Assembly (NCBI GenBank): GCA_036785705.1
Contig: JAWUZG010000056.1
Coordinates: forward strand, 10,650,501 to 10,714,500
Reading direction: 5' to 3'
Origin: Acanthornis magna
Taxonomy: Eukaryota; Chordata; Aves; Passeriformes; Acanthizidae
Length of the DNA: 64,000 bases
Shown: positions 50,220 to 62,624 of the stretch, piece after piece
How positions within the stretch are numbered: the stretch's first letter is position 1
How the letters are laid out: each line of letters opens with the position of its first letter
The notes under the pieces: model-generated
Told to the model about the DNA's origin: nothing
The model's input: the letters and a program-made list of their open reading frames with translations, nothing else
The model's database searches: none
Position numbers and translations under genes: made by a program

Positions 50220-52236
50220 GCAAGTCAGCTTAATTATAAATTTTTTGTGGTAAATTTCAGGATAAAAGTATTTTAGAAACTAAATCCCATATTGGTATGT
50301 TGCATTATCCTGAAGTGACCCTGGGCAGCCAAATGTTCTTGCAGTCTGTCCTTGGCTCCTTTTTGCATTATACAGGTTCCTAAGCCAAATTTGCAAAGTT
50401 AAACATCTGAGCTGTAAATAAAGATCCCTAAAGCCTACTGTGCTTTCCCTGTTCTAAGAGTCCCCTCACAGTATGGCCTCAATTCAACTAAGTACTTAAT
50501 ATGTACTTAAATCCCACTTAAATCAATGGGATTTAAACATTTGCTTAAATGCTTTGCTAAATCATGGCCTATTAAACTGTCTGTGTTGGAGATCAAACTG
50601 TAATTTATATTGCTGTGGTTTCTTCTTCTGGTGTTATACATGAGACCCCAAACTACATTTCTCTGCAGTCTTGCTTGACTGGAGCTGAGCTCTTTAAAGG
50701 GAATGTGTGCAAGACCTGTATTCCTCATGGGCGAGAACCAGGTTTTATTTATTTTGGTCGTCAGTTGTTGTGAACTTATGTTCCTGATAAAATGAAGTCA
50801 AATAAGCTCCGTTAGGAGGCTGAATGTTTTTCACACACCATCATTTTGAAGATGAATAGCATGAAATTTTTCTTTTTCAGTAATGATTGCAACTCCTGGT
50901 AAACGTGGGAAAATACAGTTATTTGTACAGAATGTAGATACAGGAAAATATTTGTAGAGGAAGGGAGAAGATTTTTATTCTTTTGCGGATTTGTTGGCAA
51001 TCACCTTCTGGCTATTTTTTTTTCGGATGCAACCAGGGTTGACAAGAAAAACAGCCTTTTGTAGCTGAGGAGGCAGCAAGAAAAGGAGTTGCCAAAAGAG
51101 CCGTCAAGACTCCCCAAGTAATTTGATGTGTAGGGAAAATATGTCAAAAATATTGCAACTGTATATAGCATAAATTTTTTAGAAGCAAGTCAGATGTCCT
51201 ACTATGCCTGGGATGCCCATAGAGATTACTCTGGCCTTATCACTGTTTTTTTGGAAAAGAGTGAGGATGAATGGTGGGAAAGTGAGGACACTTCTTGACT
51301 TCTTCCCTTCTCTGCTTGTAGTGGAAATCAGCCAAAAATACAGCTCATATGCCAAGAAAGCCCAAATGAAGGGATGAGTGGAAAATACCAGATGCTTACA
51401 TTTGTCTTGGATTTTCTCAAAACTGCTAAAACTGGTTTTCTGCTTAATTAGCCAAATAAGGGATGGAGTGCATTTCTCTCTCATGTGCAGCTATTTCTTG
51501 GATGCTATAAGAAGGAGTTAAGCACCTCCAGGGCTCTGCTGTCCCTGTCAGGGGAAGGGGCAGATGCTGCTTTCTTAGACAACACTGAGAGGAGATAATT
51601 GCTGTAGAGCACTTCCCATACTCCTCACCCATAACACCACTGCCCTCCCGGGATTCCCCCAAGACTGGGATTCCTGAGACTGCTCCTTGTCTGGAAGTCA
51701 GTTTACATTTCTGTCCTGAGAAGGAATTACTCTCAACGTGTACATTTTTCTAGCTAGACAAGATTTAGTTTCTGTCCAAGAGTTGTCTTTTGTTCAACTC
51801 TTAAGTCTGTTATGTCACTTGTAATGACTAGAATAATATCTGGAAAAATGGAAAACTAGAAAATCTACAGCACTTGGTTATTCTGCTGAGAATATCTGAC
51901 ACAGCCTCTTCAGACTGCAGATAGAAGTGGTATGAACACATACCGTTTCATAGTAATTTTAATATTCCAGTTATTTCCATAATTACATAAGATATGCAGA
52001 AATATTAATATTAATGTCACACTGAGAAAAAGTGAAATTTATTCAGCATAGTTTATGGTTTAAAACTAATGGATATAAAGTTAATGTTTATATTTATTAT
52101 TATATATAGTAATAATTTGCTACTAATATTTAAAATCCATGTGTCATCATTTGGAAAGGAAATCCTATTTCAGAATGTAAGACATTCCAAATATTTTAAG
52201 TTTTTGTCTCTGATTTGAAAATGCTTCTTATGTATT
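50220..52236. other. Non-coding stretch, no gene seen
   Basis: AT-rich unique sequence. A purine-skewed section at about 51180-51480 leaves a 101-codon minus-strand frame open without splice support. No RNA gene or repeat family was recognised. Confidence 0.6.
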
Positions 52237-52248
52237 TATATATATATT

Positions 52249-52298
<50 letters not shown>

Positions 52299-52300
52299 TA
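52237..52300. repeat. Compound (TA)n-(TG)n-(CGTG)n microsatellite
   Basis: TA repeats (52237-52255) pass into about 13 TG units and then four to five CGTG units ending at 52299. It is all alternating purine-pyrimidine, the class able to adopt left-handed Z-DNA. The CGTG part looks like a regular T-to-C variant of the TG tract. Confidence 0.97.
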
Positions 52301-54979
52301 TAAAATTAAAGTGCTTCTTAGCAGGATTTTTTAAATCAACCATGACAGCGCTTCTGTAAAAGGAAGAAAATAGTAATTTTTTGACCAGGGGAGGTAACTC
52401 TTTTCTCATATGTCATATGGTGTTACAATTTCTTCATATCTGTGTGTTTATTGACGAATCTTTCTTTTGCAGCTTCCTTTGTTCCCGAGCCTAGATAAAA
52501 ATTATAACTATTTTTAAAAATCTTAGAATGTTGCACTGCACTTTGTTTCACCTCAAGGGCTGATTTGTGAATTGCACATGGAAGTGTTACATGTTTTCAT
52601 GTTGGTTTTTTTTTAAGATTTAAAGTTTCCCCAAATATTTACTACTACCCACTCTTTTCTCACAACTAAGAAGTATAGATATAAAAATCCACTCCCTCTG
52701 ATTTTCACACTCTTTATCACATATTGAATTAAATTAGAAGGGAAAATGGAGAAGAGATTAAATTGCAATTATATTACTTTCTTCAAATGATCATAATTTG
52801 ATTTAATTTCAAATAAAATATTAATAAAGTGCTAACTTTTCTTGGTGGGAAAATCCATTAATGGAACAGTTTCCCAGGGAAACAGAAGCAAAGTGATTAA
52901 CTGTCCTTTCTGCTTCAATAATGAGATCTTTCTAAAATAAACAGTTTTGCCTGGTTTAGCATTTCTCTCATGTATTTATGCCCAGATCTAGAAACTCAAC
53001 CTACATACAGTATGTTCTGGACCTTGTTTTGGGGTCTCTTAACTCTCTCTCTTAAATTGTCACACTTTTTAGAGGTTGTAAATTGCAAGCAAGTTACAAG
53101 AGAATCCCCTACAGCTTCTATAATAAGAAATAGGGCGGGGGAAACCATACACATGTCTTATTTCAGTGACACAATGACTGAAAGTATTTTTAAAAAATAA
53201 ATGTGAAAAATGTCCAAGCGCAAGTTCTCAAGACAAGGTTAGGAGGTTCAAAATTAGATAATTTTAATGTACTCTTATAGTTGGTTTTCAGTTAGAAAAT
53301 TGAACTCCAGAAATGTCCCCCTGGCTAAATGAGGCTTTTGCAATGTTAAAATTAATCAATCAACCTTCCAATAAGAGCCAAGCCTCAAATCCACAAGCAT
53401 GAAACAACAGCTAGTAATGGCCATGTAAATTGATTTCAGAAGGTTAAATGTGCACATTCAGGGCTCAGAACAAAGTCTTTGTGGCCTTATCCAAAGGGGA
53501 TATCTGTGTGACTCACATATTTTGCATACACTGTAATAATGAAAATTAAGGGACTGGGTTTAGATGAGGCCATGAAGGTTTATTCATGGTCAAAATTTAG
53601 ATCAGAGCTTTTTTTTCCTGATGAACAAAGTCCATGGAAGTCTGACACTGAATAATTCTGTTCCCTCTTGGGGCAGAAAAAATGATGTAAAAACCCCAAA
53701 TGTACTAAATATATGTGTGAGGGTAGATTTTTTTTTTTTTTTTGGTTGATGGTTGGGCACAATTAAAGGATAAAATAGGATTTTTTGTTAGACCTAGATG
53801 AAAATTAAAATTGACAGCAATAAAAGTAGTTGGCTTCTATGCTGAGGTTGTGACTGAGGCTGGCATCAATTCTTTGTTCAAACTTTAGAACAATCAGTCT
53901 GAAAAATGGGTGCATGGTAAGAAGGGGATGTAAATTTGTAAGTAATCATGCCTAAAGCCTGGCTTGCTACAAATATGTAGGCTTTGATTTGCTGCTTAGC
54001 CAAAAGTTTGCTCCAATATTGGCATAACTAATGGATTTGAACAAGTGGAACAATTCTGAACGGCAGAGAAAGCTGACAAAGAGCCAGGTTTCAACCAAGA
54101 GTGGGATAGAGATGGATTTTGGGGAAATCATATGTAAGTTTTCTCTGTGGGACTTTCCAAACTAAGTCTGCTATTAGATATAGCCTAAAAAAGGGATTCT
54201 GAGTTGTTTGGCATTTAATATGTTGCAGAAGAGGTTCCAAGGTTATGTCCTTCAGACCTCAGAAAATTACAATTAAGATAAGGGCATGGAGATGTCCCTG
54301 GACTAAAGTGCTTGTGTTACCCACACTAAAACTCTCAGACAGATGAGGCAGAACATGGATTTCAGCTGTTCACACTCAGAGTGAGAGTCCTTGGCTGAGA
54401 TTGATGTTTAGGTGCTGTTGATGTTCCTTGTCAGGGCAAGGGTTCCAGGGCTAGGGAACCAGCCAAGCTTTTCCCACTCAAGCCTGTGTTTAGGATTATG
54501 CCTCTGTTCCCTGGCTGAACTGGAGCTTCAGATCCACAGCTGGTGTCAAGCTAGGACATGGAATACCAAAAAATCAAAATGACAAGGAATGGGTGGTGAA
54601 GTGAGTAGGCACTGTGAGCAGTGAATGGCAGCCAGACATGGGGAAGATGAAAGGTTTGGCAATCAGTGTCCTTAGCACAAAGACCCTAATTGCAGAAAGC
54701 AGAAGTGTACAGGCTTGAAAAAAAACTTCCAAAAAAAGATTTATTTCAAAAAAAGCAGAAAGAAAAAATAATCTGATGCTGGTGATTTGAATTGTGTGGA
54801 GTATATAACTAAAAACTGAGCAGAACAAAATGCAAAAGAGGAAGGGCAAAAAATCTAAAAAAGCGGGGGCACTGTTTAATTTCTTTTTTTTTTTTTAATC
54901 CTTTTTAATGGCATTTTGAAAAATATCACAAGGATTTTTGAAAGAAGCAACTTCTTGGAGTGGCCACATGCATTTGAGG
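52301..54979. other. Non-coding stretch, no gene seen
   Basis: AT-rich, with T runs at 53728-53743 and 54884-54897. From about 54580 to 54850 the plus strand is purine-skewed, which opens a hydrophobic minus-strand frame (54574-54849) judged to be an artefact. Confidence 0.6.
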
Positions 54980-55110
54980 GACTTGGAGCCCTTTAGCCGA
55001 GGGCGCTGCACGCTCCCTGCGATGCCACAGCCTCTGCAGCCATCTCGTGGGGACACTGCGCCTGGGCACCGAGGAGAGCCAGGCTGGGGCACTTAGCTGC
55101 CCAGCCTGCC
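54980..55110. promoter_or_regulatory. Compact CpG-rich patch
   Basis: Seven CpGs occur within about 110 bases (in CCGAG, GGCGC, CACGC, TGCGA, CTCGT, TGCGC and ACCGA contexts) in an otherwise CpG-poor region. Overlapping frames are open on the minus strand (54895-55092, 54926-55183). It may be a small CpG island, an exon of an unidentified transcript, or a fragment of a GC-rich transposable element. Confidence 0.25.
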
Positions 55111-58100
55111 TGGGAAAGGCTATTCTAGGCTTTGCTTCCTTGTCACCATGAATTCTTACTGGGCAGAGCAAGCAGAGTCCCACAGCCTGTGCCAGCGAGG
55201 AGTGGCTGTGAATACTGCTAGGTGATTTCCCATTTACAGTGAAATCCTGGGCTTTTCCTCCTCCCCAGACACCACAGGCTTACCACGGGAGTAAGCACAC
55301 AGAGCCTGGGGCAGTGGTTGAAGTTTCCTTTGGTGCTGAAGCGACATCTATTGTGTCATGGCAGAGCATTTGAGTTCCACAGGAGCCTGGGAAGGGCTGG
55401 CTGTGTTTGACAGCAGCACCAACAGGCTGCAAGGCTGAGCAATCTATTTCTGTTCCCTCCTCCCATCAACTCAGATGCCTTCTGTTTTTCTGTTCTCTCT
55501 GATTATACCCTTTCTGATCCCATCCTGCCAACTCAACCAGCCAAATTCGACTTGGGGACGGTATTTTCTTTTTCATAACTGTTTTACAGTCTTCCTCTCT
55601 ATGTCTTCTTGGCAGTTTTTTGCACTGCAAATCCATGAAAGAAAGGATGCTCGTTTCATTGGAAATAGCAATTGTTTTCCTGAGGGTTTTGTTTATTCAG
55701 CTTACAGAAAGGCAGAGACTAAGCAAGCTGATTTGTGCTGACAGGATCAAGTGATGGAGGTACAGGCCACTCACTTCATGGATGCCTCTCTAAGAACTAT
55801 TAATGCCTTTTGACGATGCTTATCCCACTGCCAGCAGTCAGCCTTTTGCCCAAGCAGGTACTGGTAAATATTCCAGGAGAAGCTTCCCTTTCTGCTTCCA
55901 GTGATTCACTGGCAGTTTGGGACACAAAGGCAGAAATACGTTCATCACACTGAATATAATTTCTCCGAATTCCTTAGGGGAAGCTCCTGCAGATCCCTAG
56001 CAAGGTGGCCCAGCACCACTATTCCCAGGTGAGCTGGCTGTGTTTAACCATCCAGGTGACAATGGGAGGATTCCAACCCTCAGGTTTGTCTCTTTGTGAC
56101 CTTGTTTCCTTCTGGTGGGCAGAGTGGAAATGGTTTCTTGGTGAGGATCAGTGCCTGTGTTCTAAATCTGTGGGAGGTCACGGCGAAAGGCAAAAAGCTG
56201 CCATGGGATCATAGTAAACCTTTGTGAAGAGCTGAGTACCTGCAGAAGGCCTAGCCTTTGTTGCTTGCTAAGGTTCTCTGGCTTTGGTCCCCCACTGAAG
56301 TTTTTCTGTTACCTGTGCCTCAGGAATGTGTACACAGAAAAGAATTTTTTAAAAAAGAACTTGCTGTTTGATCAGGGAATTGCAGTTTATTGTAGCACTC
56401 ATTTAAATGCCCAGAGACTATTATCCCCAACAGATGAACTTGCAATGAAAAGGATTAAACAGCCAAACCACCTATGTTTGTGCAAAAAAGCACTGTAAAT
56501 TGATTAAGCAGTTGTCAACCACCTCTGAGATGTGGGATGAGATATGAGAGCTAAATCGAAGTGTAATTACCAAGGGTGCAATAATTATTGATGTGGCTAC
56601 CCAGGTTTTCAAAGATGCTTGTTGCTAAACAAAAAATCTTCAGACATTTCAACATTTCCCCTATAACTTCTGTTCCTAGGAATCACTCCAGAATTTTCCT
56701 AAGCTGATAATTTCTTTTTATGTGTCACTCATGTCATTTGCTGAAGCACATGTGGTTTGTGAACAGCCAGTGCAACTCATTGCTAAATGACCTTCTACAT
56801 ATTCTGAGGTCTGGACATTTAGCCAACATGCAGTTTGTCACAGCAGAGTCTCAGAAGAATTCAGAATTCGGGGTGGTTTGGATACCGTGTGAGTCAGAGC
56901 ATCCTGGGTTCCAGCATGAGGTCTGATGGAACCTGTTCCACTCCAGTCCCTCCTGTTGCTGTTTGGCTGCTAAATTGCTGCTTTTCCCACTTCTGTAAAG
57001 TTCAACTTTGCAGACATTTCCCCTAATCAGGGGACAAATGCTTTAGGTACTGCTTTCAGGCCTTCACTTTTCTTTCCACTGCAGAATTTCCTGCAAGGTG
57101 CTGCACTGGCCACAGGGAAAATATGACCATCAGGAATGGGTGCTTGAGAATTTTTACCTTCTAAGATGGAGATTTATGATCCTGCGACTTGAACCTTTTC
57201 CTTGTCAGGTGTTCTTGGTTTCTAATGGATCTACAGAAAATCACATTGATGTTAAATGTTCCAGGAAATCAGTGCATGTCATCTCAAATGATAGAATCTT
57301 GCTTAGCTGCATTCATCTCGGATCCCAGTTGTTTTGTCTCTGTGCATGTCTGTGGATTTATTCTGTTGGCTTTTTTTTTCCTCAGAGAAGCACAGGTTCC
57401 TAATCTCATTGATCTGGTTTCTTCATTTTAGGTCATGTTACAAATTTCAAATCAGGTTACAAGAAAATCAGATTAGTTTCTTGTGCTTAAATAGAACACT
57501 TAAATGTCTGGACCTGGTATTTAAAAACTTATGTTTTACAGAATTTGTCTACTTTGGGTGTGCAGGAGGAGCAGAGCACTCAGTATTGAATGCATCACCC
57601 CTTAATTTTATTTCAAGGAGACTTTTCACAATAAGTAAACAGTGGATTGTACTAATAATATGAGAAAGTAATTTTCAGAAGTATGGTCTGGCAGTTGAAA
57701 TGTTAGTGCTGTTTCAACTGTAAGTTACATTTATCTTCTTCAAAAACAACTATGGATGTGACAGATCTCATGTTCTGCACTCCAAGCTTGTTTCATATTC
57801 TGGCACTTGCAATACATTGGTTTTATTATTCATCATTATGAGAAGAAAGAAATTAGTTTTATGAAAATTAGACGATGGAGTCACATTTCTAGGAAACATT
57901 ACTCGTTGGAATCGGATGCCTCTCTTTTGCATCAAAAATATCTAATAACTTATGAGACCTTCACCTTTGAGCAGAAGATATTACTTCTGTAAATGTATTC
58001 ATTTGTTCTAGGTCAGAGGGTGTGGGACCAGCCTTTGAAGAAAGCTGCATCCCCACATTTTCAGCTGCTCCATGATGGCCTCTGAATTGAAGGTGGAGTC

Positions 58101-58852
58101 CTTGTGCTATAAACAATATTTCTAAGATCTTTATGGCTGGATCCCTTGGTTGCAATAGAGCATTTTCAAAGCCCTTAGCAAGCACTGGAACAACTACTGA
58201 AAACATTCATTAGGCTCTGAATGAGAGCTTAAACATCCCTTCATTTAGATTTCCTGTTCATGAATGTTAATAACAACAATACTTATTTTTCTAGTTACCT
58301 GCAGATACTAAGCGTCTAATGTGGCACTGAATATTTATGCTATACTGAAGAAGTAGTGCTTTAAAAGTTCACTGAATAATTAAGCAAAAAGGTTAAAGAC
58401 ATCCCATTCTTAATGTTTCTGATAATAAAAGGTAAAGAAAAAACCCCCAACCCTACATGAAAAAGTGCGCACTTTATACACCTCAGAGAGAAAGAAGGAT
58501 AATAAATGTATTTTGCATATTATATAAGGGTTTTATTCCCCCTAATTAATTGCTCACTCCTTATTAGCAAATCAAAAGAAAGGTCTCTGAGTTCTAAACA
58601 CTGACCTGGACTTTGAATGGGAATTTAACTGTCTCCAGACTTTTACATCAGTTTCCTGTGACTTTAGTGCTCTTGGATTTATCTCAGCTTCCTATTGCCA
58701 TCCTATGCTCTGCAATTAAACTAGATATAAGTGACTGTACCTGGAGCATTTTCTTTGGGTTTTTTTAGCTGAAAACAACTTCTTTTTGATGTTTTGTTTC
58801 TTTCCCAAGAGTTAATCTAAATCTCCTTGGAGGTAAAGCACATTTACCGCAG
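55111..58852. other. Non-coding stretch, no gene seen
   Basis: Unique sequence. The plus-strand frames clustered between 57098 and 57663 overlap in different phases and lack splice sites. No RNA gene or known repeat was recognised. Confidence 0.55.
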
Positions 58853-58995
58853 GGACCAGTAACTCCGAGAGCAGCCATGTACCAGGGAGCAGCTTGGCCA
58901 CACGATGGAGCATTCGGCTCTCTCTGCAGGGAAAAACCATCCAAAAGCTGCCTGACTGCCAGGATCCTCCAGCAAAGAGGGATGTAGGAAATTCG
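58853..58995 (+). other. Candidate 143-nt exon, CpG-rich
   Basis: A possible acceptor (CACATTTACCGCAG, ending at 58852; short pyrimidine tract) and a strong donor, TTCG|GTAAGTTC, bound an interval whose phase-1-in, phase-0-out frame stays open for 47 codons to the donor. The peptide is Ser/Lys/Pro-rich and mixed (includes SNSESSHVPGSS and LPDCQDPPAKR). The interval has several CpGs. Minus-strand frames are open across the same DNA, which weakens the case. No family is recognised. Confidence 0.25.
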
Positions 58996-59022
58996 GTAAG
59001 TTCTCCTGGAAGCACTCATCTC

Positions 59023-59052
59023 TATGGTGATTTATAAGCATAAATCACCATA
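59023..59052. other. Perfect hairpin, 13-bp stem, 4-nt loop
   Basis: TATGGTGATTTAT at 59023-59035 pairs exactly with ATAAATCACCATA at 59040-59052 around the loop AAGC. It sits 27 bases after the candidate donor at 58996, so it would lie at the start of the intron if that exon is real. The stem is too short for a standard microRNA precursor but unusually perfect for unique DNA. Confidence 0.9.
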
Positions 59053-60380
59053 ATGTGATATATTATGATTGCACATAAATGTGTGCAATAAGAGGTGGGA
59101 ACGGCTTTTGCCCCCACCTAGGTCTGGAAACAGCATCTGATGGTGATGTTAATTAATAACCTGAAGTGAATTCAGGCCAGCAAATCCAGTTTTACCTTCA
59201 GCATCACGAGCGCACTCTTAGCCTCCTGTCATGTGCAGGTGAAGAGGTTCTCACCCTCCTGATCACCCCTGGACGCATCAAATTCATCACATTTATGCAT
59301 TTATGTTACAGATAAAAGCAGGACGCTGTCCTCACCCTGTTTCCCCATGGGACTGCTGCCCACAAGAAGCTCCTGATGAGATTTGCCTTCCTCCAGGCTC
59401 ATCTTGTGCCGAGCTTGACTTGGATCACGCGGCAGGGAAAGGCTAAGGGCCAGCAGCAGATGCAGGAACATTACTTAATAAATTGCTAATACATCCTCAT
59501 TAACAAAGAAGCCCTTCCAGAGTGGATATTAAGACAAAGAGCTTTTGGCATTTGTGCAGACTTAAGGGAACATCTGTGTTTGTGATGGCAGAAGATTCAT
59601 TGTGTGATAATAGAAATGGAGCCTCAAAGGAAAATCCTTTTACTCATACAAAGTAAGTCTTTTTGTAAGAACTTTCACTGATGTTCTTCCTGTTTTGTTT
59701 TGGGGTTTTTTCCCCCAGATGTCACTACTTTCATCACTTTTTCTTTCCTATTGACAGATATGTTATCCATTTAGAAATGACTACACATATTGAAGGAACT
59801 AATTAAACCAAACACCAATACTTTCAGTAGTTCTGTTTTCTTGTTCACCTTCATGTGCTTTGAATTGAAATACAAATCTAAAGGTCTCCTACCTTGGAGT
59901 TGATTTAGCTTAATTCTTTAAGTATTTAAACCAGTTACCCAATTAAACAAACAAGTATTAGTGACAACTAAGCTGATTTACAAGTTGCAAAGAGATTATA
60001 CTCATTTAATCAAACCTAAAAGAAATCTCTTTAATTCTGTTGATATATTTTTGCATTTAGGTGTCATCTTAGAGACATTTTTAAATTATGAAAAGAACTG
60101 CACATCTTAAAACCTTGAGAAGAATATATAGGGTTGTTTCAAAATGTGAAAATTAAATACTGTGATGAGAACTTAATGATTATACCATAAGTATGAAATA
60201 CAAGAAAGGGGAGTGAAACAAAAGAAATCAGACTAAGTTTGCTGTGTAATATTAATGAAAAGCTAAATATCAATGATAGGTTGTGAGTCATAATTTTCTT
60301 ATTAAGATTTAAACTGTTTTGCTTGAGCTGAGCCTTAGAGGCTGCCCACATGCATCTTCATAGCACATCTCTAATCTTAG
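59053..60380. other. Non-coding stretch, no gene seen
   Basis: AT-rich, with a donor-like CAAA|GTAAGTCT at about 59652 that has no clear acceptor. No gene or repeat was recognised. Confidence 0.55.
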
Positions 60381-60546
60381 ATGGGTTAATTTAGCAAAGC
60401 CCATGCTGGCTATTAAAGAGCTTTCTCAAAACATTCCACCTACAAAGGATATAAAACGTACCATGAGATCAGTGAACACAATAGATGAACTTACAAAAAC
60501 CAGCGTGTGTTTAATGTGTGCTGGCAGGAAGCAGATCATTACCACA
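60381..60546 (+). other. Candidate 166-nt protein-coding exon
   Basis: Two acceptor AGs are possible, at 60380 (CATCTCTAATCTTAG) and 60394 (GGTTAATTTAG). The donor is ACCACA|GTAAGAAAG at 60547. The frame is open throughout and has the most protein-like composition among the plus-strand candidates: AKPMLAIKELSQNIPP, then a basic-acidic mix and a Cys pair (CLMC). With the first acceptor it enters in phase 2 and exits in phase 0. No family is recognised. A 63-codon open frame with ATG (60403-60594) spans it, which is short enough to be chance. Confidence 0.3.
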
Positions 60547-62593
60547 GTAAGAAAGTCTCTTCACTGCTTATATGATTTGAGGCTTTTCTTGTAACTTTTG
60601 GGCACAAATGCTTGATGTCCATAACCTCAGTGATAATTAATTCAGCAGCAGATAAAGGTATTTTCATGGTGAGATCCTGGGAAGAAAGGACTATTTGAAA
60701 TATACGTGGTAAGATTTTGTTAGTGTTTACCTAATGTTTGTAAACTGCATTTTGTATTGTTCTTATAATCCTTTGGCACTGAGGGTAGCACACACAAAAG
60801 CCCCCCAAAATGCAAGGAACAAAAATTTCTGAGAGCCTCACTTTACAAAAATGGGTTAAGACAGGATCTTCCCTTGAAGATGGGAGTGTTCCATGTAGTC
60901 TTCCAGGAACTGGGCTATGAGCAGTTAATGCAAAGGCTGTGGGGCTGACTTACCATCCACTGAAGGCACTGAGGGCAAAAATATGATTTTATTCATCATT
61001 GCAGTGTTCCCACTGTACAGCTGAATCCCTTCAATTCAGAACACTCAGAAGCTCTATAGCTGTGTCTTTTCCTTTTGAGACTGAAAAGCTATTATGAGAA
61101 AATTTGTTATGTTGAAAAAGTCAGGGTGCTAATGGATTATTAAGTGTCTGGGTTAACCTTACTGGAGATGTTTTCATTGGGATAACTCAATTTAATATAG
61201 TATAATAGAATTTTCTAGTATATGTGAAAGTCCAAATGGTGATGTGTAAAAGCAAAGATGAAAAGTCCCTTTGAGAAATCTGTTTGAAAGTTGATTATTT
61301 GAAATCGCCATAACCTTATAACTGCTTATTCTGGTGATGAGATAATGATATAATTTAGAAGTGGGTGGCTTAGTGATGTATGTTTCATTTAGATTCTTCC
61401 TAATATGTGACATTTGCTGAAAGCTGACTCTTGAACTGTGCTGCATGCCTTTGCTATCTATCTGCCTTGGAGCTGTTGGAGACTGTAATTGCATTTTGCT
61501 TCATTTCCTGTATAATTTATGTGAAAATCCCTCAGTGGTAAGAAAGTAAAAAGTCCAGATAATGAGTACATGACAATATATAAGATTTAAGATGGTGGTT
61601 TAGGTTGCAGCTTGAACTGCCCATGACTCAAGCCCTTTCAAGGTCATCTGATATTTAGTGAGCTCAGGCACCACAGTGCTTCTGAGACTGTATAAAATTA
61701 AAAACATTTTGCCTACTTTTAATAAACATCACTCTTATCACCATTGTTCTTATCTGTAGAGGTGTGTCTTTTGGGCAGAGTAAGAAGAAATGTCCAATTT
61801 TATTGTATTGAGTTACTGCAGCATTTAGCCACTAGCACACTGTCTTTGTGTGAAGAATATTAAAAGTAGTTTTCTGCAAGGGCATAATATTTTGAAGTCT
61901 CCAAAGCTTTTCTTTTTTGCTTTGTTACACTTTCAGAGTTTCCCCTTGGCAGTTTCTTGATCTATTTCTAGATCTATTTTTTTAACTAATGTGTTCGGTG
62001 CTGAATTCAGGTGATCATGTAACCACAGCCTGGTACACTCAGCTTTTCCAAGTACAGTATTGATCCAATATCCTGGAGAGCAAGAGGAATAACCTCATTC
62101 CTTTGCAGACAGTAATTTGAGTAGCTGTGTTTGTGGTTTTTCCTTGGACAAATGATGATTCCTGTTTGCTAATGAGTTAACTATTGTGTACCTAAACAAC
62201 CTCCTAGGTGATGCAGTAATAGAATTACCAACACTCCTTCATGTAGTGAATTAAAATTATCTGGATTTCCTTGCCCATTTTTTACAAATATCTCCTTTGT
62301 GAAGATGTTGATCAATAAATGTAAGTGAATTAATCTTGCTGTTTCAATGCCAAACCTTCTAAAACTAGGGTACAATTTTAGCCTGGGAAATTGAGTGGAT
62401 GTTACAAAAGGAAACCAGAAATAGATTTTTATGGATGTCTGCTCCAGACACATCCCACCTCTTCCAAGGTTTGACTGGCAAGGTTGTCCCAAGCATCATC
62501 ACTCCAGAAAGCCCTGGCTATTCAGTTACTTTCTGCCATTGTCTGTTCCTGAAACCCTTCCTCTCTGCTAAAATGAGAAATTTCATTCTTTCT

Positions 62594-62624
<31 letters not shown>

